A stretch of 47,427 nucleotides of DNA from Nocardioides sp. REDSEA-S33_B3. Its GTDB lineage: Bacteria > Actinomycetota > Actinomycetes > Propionibacteriales > Nocardioidaceae. The first letter of the stretch is position 1, and every line of letters begins with the position of its first letter. A program made the position numbers and the translations under genes. The stretch is from NCBI GenBank assembly GCA_001627335.1, contig LUPK01000017.1, positions 1 to 47,427 on the forward strand. Direction: 5' to 3'. Positions 17,547-25,584 of this stretch are shown one piece after another. Under the pieces are notes generated by a model that saw only the letters and a program-made list of their open reading frames with translations, was not told where the DNA came from and did not search any database.

Positions 17547-18871
17547 TGATCCTGACGACCCTGATCAAGCGACAGCTCCGCATCTTCGCGGTCCTCACGC
17601 TCGTGGCGCTGTTCTTCGCCGTGGTGGTCTACGCCCGCGTGCCGGCCCTGCTAGGTGTCGGCGTGTACGAGGTGCGCGCCGAATACGCTGACGCCAGCGG
17701 GCTCTACCCGAAGGCCATCGTCACCTATCGAGGCGTCCAGGTCGGCGAAGTGGCTGACCTCGAGGTGGGGGACGGCGGCGCGGTGGCTGACCTGCGCATC
17801 GACGACGAGCATGACATCCCGGCCACCGTGGTCGCGGAGCTCCACAGCACCTCCGCCATCGGGGAGCAGTACGTCGACCTGGTGCCCGCGCCCGGGGAGG
17901 ACGCCGGGGAGGACTCCGCCTCGTTGGGGGAGGGAGATGTGATCCCGGTGGAGCGGACCGTCGAGATGCCCCAGATCACTCCGGTGCTGGAGTCCGTCAA
18001 CGACCTCCTCGCGTCCGTGCCCCGCGCGCGGACCCGTCGCGTGCTCGACCAGGTCGACCAGGGTCTGGCCGGGAGCGGTCCCGACCTGGCCGGCACGATC
18101 GAGAACGCCGACAGCCTCCTCCGCACCGCGCAGGATCGACTGGCTGTCACGACGTCCCTGATCAGGACTGCCCAGCCGGTCCTGGGTACCCAGCAAGCCC
18201 TGCGGGGGACCACCCTCAGCTATGCCCAGTCCCTCGCGGCCTTCACCAGCGAGCTCGCTGGGCGGGATCGTGACCTCCGCGCCCTGCTGTCGCAGGGGCC
18301 GGCCGGGCTGCGAGCCGCCACCGAGTTGGTGAACGACCTCCAGCCGACGCTCCCTCTGCTGGTCACCAACCTCACGACCAACGCTGAGGTGCTCAACACC
18401 TACCTGCCGCAGATCCAGGAGGGTCTGGTGTACTACCCGGTGACCGTCGCGCGGCTGCAGTCCGCCATCAACCCGCGCGCAGAGTTCGGTGACGTCAACC
18501 TCGACCTGCGCGCCAACGTGAACAACCCGCCGGCCTGCTCACAGGGCTACCTGGCGGCGTCGGAACGTCGCGATCCCTCGGTCGCGCAGTTCCGTGACGT
18601 CGACCTCCTGGCCCACTGCACGGTGCCCGAGGCGGACCCCAAGTCCGTGCGCGGGGCCCGGTTGCTGCCCTGCCCCCAGGGAGGCGGGCGCGGACCCCTG
18701 CCCTCCTCGTGCGGCTTGGACTTCGGGAAGGGGGTCTGGCCGGAGGGCGCCGGCCCTTCGGGCCGACGTGACCTGAGCCGCGGCGTGACCGTCGGTGGCG
18801 ACGCCTCCATGGAGCTGCCGGCCGAGCAGGGATGGCAGGCGCTCGTCCTCGGCCCGGTGAGCGTGCGATGA
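17546..18871 (+). CDS. mceF: MceF, MCE-domain lipid-transport protein
   Basis: This 441-residue sixth subunit has a transmembrane anchor at about residues 12-32 and an MCE domain near 38-118 (ASGLYPKAIVTYRGVQVGEV). Tunnel helices follow, with a C-terminal cysteine-containing domain (PPACSQGY, LAHCTVP and further Cys) of the kind seen in MceF. It is coupled to mceE by a one-base overlap and to the next gene by ATGA. With mceA to mceE it completes a full set of six MCE subunits, which supports an intact, assembled transporter. Confidence 0.91.
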   Translation: MILTTLIKRQLRIFAVLTLVALFFAVVVYARVPALLGVGVYEVRAEYADASGLYPKAIVTYRGVQVGEVADLEVGDGGAVADLRIDDEHDIPATVVAELHSTSAIGEQYVDLVPAPGEDAGEDSASLGEGDVIPVERTVEMPQITPVLESVNDLLASVPRARTRRVLDQVDQGLAGSGPDLAGTIENADSLLRTAQDRLAVTTSLIRTAQPVLGTQQALRGTTLSYAQSLAAFTSELAGRDRDLRALLSQGPAGLRAATELVNDLQPTLPLLVTNLTTNAEVLNTYLPQIQEGLVYYPVTVARLQSAINPRAEFGDVNLDLRANVNNPPACSQGYLAASERRDPSVAQFRDVDLLAHCTVPEADPKSVRGARLLPCPQGGGRGPLPSSCGLDFGKGVWPEGAGPSGRRDLSRGVTVGGDASMELPAEQGWQALVLGPVSVR

Positions 18872-19407
18872 CTGAAGAGCGGGACGGTTCGGAGCTCACG
18901 CCCTCAGCGGACTCCAGGCCTCGCGGGCGGCGCACCGCCGTCGTGAGGACCTTACTGAGCGCAGTCCTGGTCGCCGCGCTCGCACTCGCGGTCGAGCGGG
19001 GCCTCGCCTGGCGTGACGCTGAGCGGCGCGAGCAGGCGCGCGCCGATGTGGTGGAGGCAGCCGGGGACGAGGTGGTGGGTCTGATCACCATCAGTGCTCG
19101 TACGACGGACGAGGATCTCGAGGAGCTGATCGAGGGGGCCACAGCGACTTTCCAGGACGACCTGCGTGAGCAGGCCGACCGCCTGCGTCAGGAGGTCGTG
19201 GAGAACGAGGTGGAGGCGACCGGCGAGGTCGTCTCGGCCGGCGTGGTGAGTCTGGAGGACGAGGAGGCCACGGTGATCGTGGCGGCGCGTGGCACGGTTG
19301 ACAACCGCAGTGCTCGGCAACCCGAGCCGCGGAGTTACCGCCTCGAGGTGGAGCTGCAGCGCGTCGAGGACTCGTGGTTGGTCTCGGCATTGAGGTTCGT
19401 CGCATGA
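18868..19407 (+). CDS. Mce-associated membrane protein 1
   Basis: This 179-residue protein has one transmembrane helix at about residues 25-45 after a polar N-terminus. A C-terminal domain with an alpha-plus-beta pattern follows, ending in EDSWLVSALRF, which is typical of the accessory proteins encoded after mceF (SnoaL/NTF2-like fold group). The ATG overlaps the mceF stop by four bases; a longer frame upstream would overlap mceF without a start signal. In mycobacteria such Mam proteins stabilise or assist the Mce complex. The exact role here is inferred from position and topology. Confidence 0.8.
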   Translation: MTEERDGSELTPSADSRPRGRRTAVVRTLLSAVLVAALALAVERGLAWRDAERREQARADVVEAAGDEVVGLITISARTTDEDLEELIEGATATFQDDLREQADRLRQEVVENEVEATGEVVSAGVVSLEDEEATVIVAARGTVDNRSARQPEPRSYRLEVELQRVEDSWLVSALRFVA

Positions 19408-19949
19408 CCTCGCGCGCACATACGAGGGATGCCCCCTCACTGTCCCTCGCCCCGGGTGCCGGCCGCCCGCCGCGTCGTCGAGTGGAGCTGCTTCTCGTGG
19501 TGCTGGCTGTGGTGGTCGCGACCGCAGCGGGCGCGGCCGCCTGGCGCGTCGACCAGCTTGAGGACCGCGACTCCGCCGCCCGTGACGCTGTGGCCGCCGT
19601 CCGCGAGCGCGTGCCGCTGCTGCTGAGCTATCGCTACGCCACGCTCGAGGAGGACCTTGACACGGCGTTGGACCAGACGACCGGTGCCTTCACCGACGAG
19701 TACGGCGACCTCATCGACGAGGTCGTGCGCACCGCGGCGACGCAGCGTCGGATCATCACCGAGGCGAACGTCAACGCTGCTGGGGTCGTCTCGGTCGACA
19801 GCGACGAGGAGGTCGTGGTGCTCGTCTTCCTGACCCAGTCCACCACGAGCCGAAGCTCGCCCGATCCAGTCGTCAGCGGAAGCAGGGTCGAAGTCACCAT
19901 GCGTCGGGTGGGCTCCGCCTGGTTGGTCGCAGGACTCGACACCCGATGA
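19404..19949 (+). CDS. Mce-associated membrane protein 2
   Basis: This 181-residue protein is organised like its upstream neighbour: basic N-terminus, one transmembrane helix at about residues 28-48, and an extracytoplasmic domain ending in GSAWLVAGLDTR. The shared ending and layout suggest the two arose by duplication. The ATG overlaps the previous stop (ATGA). It is the last gene of the overlapping chain; a 54-base gap follows before the ATPase gene. Role by family: accessory component of the Mce transporter. Confidence 0.8.
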   Translation: MTSRAHTRDAPSLSLAPGAGRPPRRRVELLLVVLAVVVATAAGAAAWRVDQLEDRDSAARDAVAAVRERVPLLLSYRYATLEEDLDTALDQTTGAFTDEYGDLIDEVVRTAATQRRIITEANVNAAGVVSVDSDEEVVVLVFLTQSTTSRSSPDPVVSGSRVEVTMRRVGSAWLVAGLDTR

Positions 19950-20003
19950 CGGTGGCCACTCCGGTGGTCGTCACCACCACCGAAACGATGGGAGAACGCT
20001 GAC

Positions 20004-21014
20004 ATGGGCGTGGAGATCAAGGTCGAGCACCTGAGCAAGTCTTTCGGCAAGCAGCTGATCTGGGGGGATGTCTCGCTGACGATCCCGGCTGGGGAGATCA
20101 GCGTGATGCTGGGTCCCTCCGGCACCGGCAAGTCGGTGCTGCTCAAGACCATCATCGGGCTGCTGAAGCCCGACCAGGGCTCGATCATCATCGAGGGCAC
20201 CGACCTGGCCACGTGCTCGGAGAAGGAGCTCTACGAGATCCGCAAGCTGTTCGGGGTGCTGTTCCAGGACGGTGCGATGTTCGGCTCGATGAACCTCTAC
20301 GACAACATCGCCTTCCCGCTGCGTGAGCACACCAAGAAGTCGGAGTCGGAGATCCGCGCCATCGTGATGGAGAAGCTGGACCTGACCGGTCTGCTGGGGA
20401 CCGAGGACAAGCTGCCCGGCGAGATCTCCGGCGGCATGCGCAAGCGTGCCGGCCTGGCCCGAGCGCTGGTGCTGGACCCCGAGATCGTGCTCTTCGACGA
20501 GCCCGACTCCGGCCTCGACCCGGTCCGCACAGCGTTCCTGAACCAGCTGATCATCGACCTCAACGCCCAGATCGACGCCACGTTCCTCATCGTCACCCAC
20601 GACATCAACACCGCGCGCACGGTGCCCGACAACATCGGCCTGCTCTACCACAAGCACCTGGCGATGTTCGGCCCGCGCGAGATGCTGCTGGCCTCGGAGG
20701 AGCCGGTGGTGCGTCAGTTCCTCAACGCCCAGCGCGTCGGCCCGATCGGCATGTCGGAGGAGAAGGACGCCGACGAGTTGGCGGCCGAGGTCGGCCAGGA
20801 GCTGCCGCCGTTGCCGCCGATCCCGATGCAACTCGAGCCCTCCAACGGCATCCCCCGGCGCTCCCAGCGCGAGCCGGGCGCCTGGTGCCGCGAGCACGGC
20901 GTGACCCCGCCGCCGGGCTCCTTCGGCAGCGAGGTGGCGACGGCCTCAGACCCTCGCACTCCAGCGGAGGCCACTCGACGCACCGGCGGTCGGCCTACGC
21001 CCGCCGTCGTGTGA
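20004..21014 (+). CDS. Mkl/MceG-type ATPase of the Mce transporter
   Basis: This 336-residue ABC ATPase of the MlaF/Mkl group has Walker A GPSGTGKS at residues 37-44, the signature ISGGMRKR, Walker B VLFDEPDSGLDP and an H-loop in VTHD. All catalytic residues are present. After about residue 250 there is a C-terminal extension rich in Glu, then Pro, then a stretch containing WCREHG. Such extensions occur in Mkl-like ATPases and may contact YrbE. The ATG has GGGAG upstream. In Mycobacterium tuberculosis the shared ATPase is encoded away from the mce operons, whereas here it is adjacent. That suggests a dedicated, self-contained importer. Confidence 0.93.
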   Translation: MGVEIKVEHLSKSFGKQLIWGDVSLTIPAGEISVMLGPSGTGKSVLLKTIIGLLKPDQGSIIIEGTDLATCSEKELYEIRKLFGVLFQDGAMFGSMNLYDNIAFPLREHTKKSESEIRAIVMEKLDLTGLLGTEDKLPGEISGGMRKRAGLARALVLDPEIVLFDEPDSGLDPVRTAFLNQLIIDLNAQIDATFLIVTHDINTARTVPDNIGLLYHKHLAMFGPREMLLASEEPVVRQFLNAQRVGPIGMSEEKDADELAAEVGQELPPLPPIPMQLEPSNGIPRRSQREPGAWCREHGVTPPPGSFGSEVATASDPRTPAEATRRTGGRPTPAVV

Positions 21015-21068
21015 CAGCACAGCGAACCAGGCCTTTCCAGACACCGTCACCGACCTAGAGGAATGCTC

Positions 21069-22577
21069 ATGAACCCCCCTTCGGTCTCCACCCTGGAGAT
21101 CCGCCGCCCCGCCGACGGCCGTGCACTCCGATCGATTCCGATCGTCGACGGCGACCGCGTGCGCTCCGCGGCCCTGGAACTGCGTGAGGCACAAGTCGCG
21201 TGGCACGACATCGGTCCCGCGGCGCGCGCCTCGTGGCTTCGCAAGTGGCGCGGATGGATCCTCGACCACACCGACGAGCTCACCGACCTGCTCGTCGCAG
21301 AGACCGGCAAGGTCCGCCCGGATGCCCTGGTGGAGACGACCGGCTCGTGCGAATTCATCTCCTTCTACGCCGATCATGCCAAGGAGTTCCTCGCCCCTGA
21401 ACGAGTCGGGGCAGGTGGGTTGCTCAGCCTCCCGAAGCGATTGACCCGCAGTTATCGACCCTACCCGTTGGTCGGACTGATCATCCCGTGGAACTTCCCG
21501 ATCACTCTGTTCCTGATGGACGCAGCGCCCGCGCTCGCAGCAGGGTGTGCGGTGCTCACCAAGTCCTCGGAGATGACCCCGCTGACCTGCGCGCGCGTCA
21601 TCGAGGGGTGGCAGGAGATCGGGGCCCCGCCGGTCCTGCGACACGTCGCCGGGGCAGGGGAGACCGGTGAAGCCGTCGTAGAGGCCGTCGACTTCGTCCA
21701 GTTCACCGGCTCGACGTCGACCGGCCGCCGGGTGGCCACGCGTTGCGCCGAGCTGCTCAAGCCGGTCAGCCTGGAGCTGGGAGGCAAGGACGCAGCCATC
21801 GTGCTCGAGGACGCCGACCTGGATCGGGCCGCACACGGGATCGTCTGGGGCGGGATCTTCAACTCCGGTCAGGTCTGCATCTCGGTCGAGCGGGTCTACG
21901 TAGTGGACGAGGTCTACGACCGGTTCGTCGAGAAGGTGTCCGCGGCGCTCGAATCGTTGAAGCAGGGGTCTCGGGCCCGCGACGACGTCGGTGCCATGGT
22001 GACCCTCGGGCAGGTCGACACGGTCGAGCGGCACGTACGGGAGGCCGAGCAGTCCGGCGCACGCGTGCTCGTGGGCGGGGCGAGGGGCAAGGAGGGGAAC
22101 TTCTTCGCTCCCACGCTCCTCGTCGACGTCGATCACAACATGACGTGCATGACCGAGGAGACCTTCGGGCCGACGCTGCCTGTCATGCGAGTCTCCGACG
22201 AGGCCGAGGCCGTGGCCCTGGCCAACGATTCCGAGTACGGGCTCTCGGCGACCGTGTGGACACGTGACGTCGCCCGCGGTCGCCGTATCGCCGGCCAGCT
22301 CGAGGTCGGCGCAGTCAACATCAACGACGTCTTCAGCAACCTCTTCGCTGTGGAGCTACCCCACAGTGGCTGGAAGTCCTCGGGCCTGGGAGCACGCCTC
22401 GGCGGCGCGCAGGGTCTGCGCAAGTACTGCCGGGTCCAGGCCATCACCGAGCCGAGGTTCCCGCTGACCACTAAGGAACTCACCTGGTACCCGTACTCCG
22501 CACGGCGTACGGCAATCGCCGCCCGAGTGCTGCGCCTGGCCGCCGGCCGTGGCCTGCGCCAGCGACTCGGGCTTTGA
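21069..22577 (+). CDS. NAD(P)+-dependent aldehyde dehydrogenase
   Basis: This 502-residue enzyme of the ALDH superfamily oxidises aldehydes to acids. The general base Glu236 is in LELGGKD and the nucleophile Cys270 is in NSGQVCIS. The substrate and cofactor regions PLVGLIIPWNFP and TEETFGPTLPV are also clear. I chose the ATG at 21069 because AGAGGAA lies five bases upstream; an ATG six bases earlier is too close to it. A hydrophobic and basic C-terminal tail (about 25 residues) could aid membrane contact, which suits a long-chain aldehyde substrate. It follows the Mce ATPase by 54 bases and is joined to the SDR behind it. Likely step: alkanal to fatty acid. Confidence 0.92.
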   Translation: MNPPSVSTLEIRRPADGRALRSIPIVDGDRVRSAALELREAQVAWHDIGPAARASWLRKWRGWILDHTDELTDLLVAETGKVRPDALVETTGSCEFISFYADHAKEFLAPERVGAGGLLSLPKRLTRSYRPYPLVGLIIPWNFPITLFLMDAAPALAAGCAVLTKSSEMTPLTCARVIEGWQEIGAPPVLRHVAGAGETGEAVVEAVDFVQFTGSTSTGRRVATRCAELLKPVSLELGGKDAAIVLEDADLDRAAHGIVWGGIFNSGQVCISVERVYVVDEVYDRFVEKVSAALESLKQGSRARDDVGAMVTLGQVDTVERHVREAEQSGARVLVGGARGKEGNFFAPTLLVDVDHNMTCMTEETFGPTLPVMRVSDEAEAVALANDSEYGLSATVWTRDVARGRRIAGQLEVGAVNINDVFSNLFAVELPHSGWKSSGLGARLGGAQGLRKYCRVQAITEPRFPLTTKELTWYPYSARRTAIAARVLRLAAGRGLRQRLGL

Positions 22578-22591
22578 AAGGAACAGCAGCC

Positions 22592-23419
22592 ATGACGACA
22601 ACGAACGCGCGACGAGTGGTCGCCATCACCGGGGGTGCCCGGGGAATCGGCTACCACACCGCAGAAGAGCTCATCCGGCGCGGACACCGGGTGGCTATCG
22701 GCGACATCGACGAGCGCCAGCTCAAGGTGGCCGCCGAGGAGCTGGGCCTCGACGTCGCGGTGCGTCTTGATGTGACCGACCCGGCGTCCATCGAATCGTT
22801 CCTCGACGTGACCGAGGAGGCGCTGGGGTCCGTCGACGTCTTCATCAACAACGCGGGCGTCATGCCGACGGGGCACGTGCACGAGGAGGCCGACGAGGTC
22901 ACCCGTCGGCAGGTGGAGATCAACGTGCTGGGAGTCATCTTCGGTACCAAGATCGCCCTGCAGCGGATGCTGCCCCGGCGCCACGGCCACATCATCAATA
23001 CTGCCTCATTGGCCGGGGAGCTCCCGGTCCCGGGGCTCGCGACCTACTGTGGCACCAAGTTCGCAGTCATCGGGTTCACAGAGGCCGCCCGGCAGGAGTA
23101 CCGCAGGTCGGGCATCACGCTGTCCACGGTGCGTCCGACCTTCACCAACACTGAGCTGGTCTCGGGGACGAGCGGGGCGAAGGGCATGCGCAACGCGGAG
23201 CCGCAGGAGATCGCGCGCGCTACCGCCGACCTCATCGAACGCCCGCGACCTTTCGTGCGAGTTACACGTGTCGCGGGGACGATGGTGGCGGCGATGAAGT
23301 TCGTTCCCGACCGGGTCGCAACCCAGCTCGGGGCGATGCTCGGGACCGACACCGTCTTCCTCGACCGCGTAGATGCCGCGGCGCGTCAGGCCTACGTGGA
23401 GCGGATCGGTCGCAGCTGA
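22592..23419 (+). CDS. Short-chain dehydrogenase/reductase
   Basis: This 275-residue classical SDR has the nucleotide motif TGGARGIG at residues 13-20, NNAGVM near 90, and the catalytic set Ser139, Tyr152, Lys156 (YCGTK). Acidic residues after the second strand (GDIDE) suggest NAD+ preference. The ATG at 22592 has AAAGGA nine bases upstream, 14 bases after the aldehyde dehydrogenase stop, so the two are co-transcribed. A plausible role is oxidation of the alcohol made by the P450, feeding the aldehyde dehydrogenase. A sterol or hydroxyacyl substrate is equally possible on sequence alone. The C-terminal part may be membrane-associated. Confidence 0.9.
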   Translation: MTTTNARRVVAITGGARGIGYHTAEELIRRGHRVAIGDIDERQLKVAAEELGLDVAVRLDVTDPASIESFLDVTEEALGSVDVFINNAGVMPTGHVHEEADEVTRRQVEINVLGVIFGTKIALQRMLPRRHGHIINTASLAGELPVPGLATYCGTKFAVIGFTEAARQEYRRSGITLSTVRPTFTNTELVSGTSGAKGMRNAEPQEIARATADLIERPRPFVRVTRVAGTMVAAMKFVPDRVATQLGAMLGTDTVFLDRVDAAARQAYVERIGRS

Positions 23420-23501
23420 TGCCACCGGCGTAATCTCGCGTCACGCAGCCATCCGGGACGACCGCGAGCCACGCCGCTCGTGGTCGTCTCCAGCCCCCGG
23501 C

Positions 23502-25196
23502 CTAACTCCGGTTCTGGTCTCCCTCGGTGAGGGATGCTGCCGGGTGAGTGAAGGCCGGCCGCCCGGCCTTGATGGGGGACAGCTGCTGGTAGTCGGCGCC
23601 CAGCGGGGGACGTTCGTCCGGCTGGCCCCTATTGGGCCACAAGGAGGCGGCCCGCTCAGCCTGCGCGGTGATCGTCAGCGAGGGGTTGACGCCCAGGTTC
23701 GCCGAGATGCTGGAGCCGTCGACGACGAAGATCCCGTCGTGGCCGTAGAGGCGGTGGTAGGGGTCGATGACCCCCGTGTCCGGGGTGTCCCCGATGGCGC
23801 ACCCGCCGATGAAGTGAGCGGTCATCGGGATGTTGGCGATCTCCCCCGTGGATCCGCCGGCCACGCCGTTGATCTTTTCGGCGACGCGACGGGTGGCCTC
23901 GTTGCCCACGGGGATCCAGGTGGGGTTGGGTGCTCCGTGGCCGGGTCCCGAGGTGATCGTGTGGCGACCGAGGAGGTTCCTCTTCGACCGCACCGTGATG
24001 GAGTTGTCCAGCGTCTGCATCACCAGCAGGATCACCGTCCGCTCCGACCACCGTCGTGGACTGAACCAGGTCAGGTGCGAGGGCTGGGTGGCGATCGTTC
24101 GCAGCCAGCGCCACCACCGGGGGCCGCGGCCGTCCCCATCGGTGAGGGCGGTCTGAAGCAGGGACATGGCATTGCTGCCTTTGCCGTAGCGAACCGGCTC
24201 GATGTGGGTGAACTCATCGGGGTGGATCGAGGATGTGATGGCCACGCCACGCGTGAAGTCGCTGGATGGATCGCGGGACTTCGCCCCGAGGATTGATTCG
24301 GAGTTGGTGCGGGTCAGCGTGCCTAGCCGGTCGGAGATGTTCGGCAGGGAGCCAGTGGCCTTGAGTCGGTGGAGCAGCTTTTGGGTGTTGTAGGTGCCCG
24401 CTGCGAAGACGACCTGGTTGGCCGTGAATGACTGCCGGTTGCGGCGCCGGCGCACGGACCTGCCGGTGCGGACGGCGTCGACGACGTACCCGCTTCCCCT
24501 GCGCGGGCGCACGTCGACCACGGTGGTCAGGGGATGTAGTTCAGCCCCGAGCTTCTCCGCGAAGTACAGGTAGTTCTTGTCCAGGGTGTTCTTCGCCCCG
24601 ACCCGGCACCCGGTCATGCACGACCCGCACTGGGTGCAGCCGGTGCGGCGCGGCCCCGCCCCGCCGAAGAACGGGTCGGGCACCTCTTTGCCGGGCTCTC
24701 CGAAGAAGACGCCTACGGGGGTGAGCGTGAAGGTGTGCTCCACACCCATGTCGCGCGCGACCTCGCGTAGCACCTCGTCCGAAGGCGTCACGTGGGGGTT
24801 CTGCGTGACACCCAGCATCTGCCGTGCCGTCCGGTAGTGCGGATCCAGCTCGGCGTGCCAGTCGGTGATATGCGCCCACTGTGGATCGTTGAAGAACGGG
24901 GCAGGGGGTTGGTAAAGGGTGTTCGCGTAGTTGAGCGACCCTCCACCGACTCCGGCGCCCGCCAAGATGACGACGTCGCGCAGCAGGTGGATACGCTGAA
25001 TGCCGAAGCAGCCGAGCCGTGGCGCCCAGATGAACCGACGGGTGTCCCAAGACGAGGCGGGCAGGTCGTCGGTGTCGTAGCGCTTGCCCGCTTCGAGCAC
25101 CCCGACGCGGTATCCCTTCTCCGCCAAACGCATGGCGGTTACCGAGCCGCCGAAGCCGGAGCCGATGATCAGCACGTCGTAGTGGGTCGAGGTCAT
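23502..25196 (-). CDS. GMC-type FAD oxidoreductase, ChoD-like
   Basis: This 564-residue flavoprotein has an N-terminal FAD motif IIGSGFGGS (residues 10-18), a GAGVGGGSLNYAN motif near 90, a C-terminal HFIGGCAIG and a GVNPSLTITA block. The last two hold the His and Asn that act in the cholesterol-oxidase subgroup. A cysteine cluster, Cys187-x2-Cys190-x2-Cys193-x3-Cys197, sits in the middle and resembles that seen in ChoD-like proteins. Length matches ChoD (about 570). The ATG at 25196 has AAAAGG upstream; an ATG 33 bases earlier lacks a site. It is convergent with the SDR gene. Likely role: oxidation of a secondary or primary alcohol on a hydrophobic substrate. No ring-degradation genes accompany it, so sterol use is unproven. 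Confidence 0.88.
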   Translation of the reverse strand: MTSTHYDVLIIGSGFGGSVTAMRLAEKGYRVGVLEAGKRYDTDDLPASSWDTRRFIWAPRLGCFGIQRIHLLRDVVILAGAGVGGGSLNYANTLYQPPAPFFNDPQWAHITDWHAELDPHYRTARQMLGVTQNPHVTPSDEVLREVARDMGVEHTFTLTPVGVFFGEPGKEVPDPFFGGAGPRRTGCTQCGSCMTGCRVGAKNTLDKNYLYFAEKLGAELHPLTTVVDVRPRRGSGYVVDAVRTGRSVRRRRNRQSFTANQVVFAAGTYNTQKLLHRLKATGSLPNISDRLGTLTRTNSESILGAKSRDPSSDFTRGVAITSSIHPDEFTHIEPVRYGKGSNAMSLLQTALTDGDGRGPRWWRWLRTIATQPSHLTWFSPRRWSERTVILLVMQTLDNSITVRSKRNLLGRHTITSGPGHGAPNPTWIPVGNEATRRVAEKINGVAGGSTGEIANIPMTAHFIGGCAIGDTPDTGVIDPYHRLYGHDGIFVVDGSSISANLGVNPSLTITAQAERAASLWPNRGQPDERPPLGADYQQLSPIKAGRPAFTHPAASLTEGDQNRS

Positions 25197-25359
25197 GGGA
25201 TGTGGAACCTTTTCGTGAGGGGGCGACATGAGCGGCGCACGAGAGCGGAAGGTCCGCCGATCTGACGGATCTGCGTGCAGTAAGGCTTCCGCCTACGAGA
25301 GCAGAGTGAAGCCGAAGGGATCGGGCAGCAAGCGCCGACGGCTGCAAGACCCATGTGGG

Positions 25360-25428
25360 TCACCCCCGACGCGGGGAGCGGCGACGCGGATGGCACACCC
25401 GGTAGAAGAAGTCGACTCGCTGGTTCAT
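25360..25428 (-). CDS. Possible 22-residue leader peptide upstream of the GMC oxidoreductase
   Basis: An ATG at 25428 lies four bases after a full AAAGGAG (25433-25439) and opens a 22-codon frame, MNQRVDFFYRVCHPRRRSPR plus two more residues, ending at 25360. It is too short for routine gene calling. It sits between the terminator of the acyl-CoA dehydrogenase and the GMC gene, in the same direction, 163 bases ahead of the GMC start. The RVD...RVC core recalls the short cysteine-bearing leader peptides found in actinobacteria before some sulfur-related operons, but that is a weak resemblance. It may be an attenuation leader or an independent small protein. The rest of 25197-25548 shows no gene. 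Confidence 0.4.
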   Translation of the reverse strand: MNQRVDFFYRVCHPRRRSPRRG

Positions 25429-25548
25429 GTCACTCCTTTCAGACGATGACTGTCGAGGCTGTCACGCCGGCGGAGTCGGCGTCTTGTGCTCTCGTCCAAC
25501 GCTGAGGCCCCCGGCGGGGCTCGGCGCACAACACCCGGCCCGCCGGCT

Positions 25549-25576
25549 CCCGCTCCGGCGGTGCCGCCGGAGCGGG
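25549..25576 (-). terminator. Strong hairpin terminator of the acyl-CoA dehydrogenase gene
   Basis: CCCGCTCCGGCGG at 25549-25561 pairs perfectly with CCGCCGGAGCGGG at 25564-25576, leaving two unpaired bases. It lies nine bases beyond the acyl-CoA dehydrogenase stop on the minus strand. No T-run follows. It separates the dehydrogenase transcript from the GMC oxidoreductase gene. Confidence 0.7.
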
Positions 25577-25584
25577 GCCAGTCC

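Noticed and set aside
23502..25196. Interpretation of the region as a cholesterol-degradation cluster
   Set aside because: The GMC enzyme is ChoD-like, but no ring-cleavage, KstD, Ksh or Hsa genes are present in the window.
25228..25449. 73-codon plus-strand frame between the GMC and acyl-CoA dehydrogenase genes
   Set aside because: No ribosome-binding site and basic low-complexity sequence; it overlaps the better-supported minus-strand leader frame.
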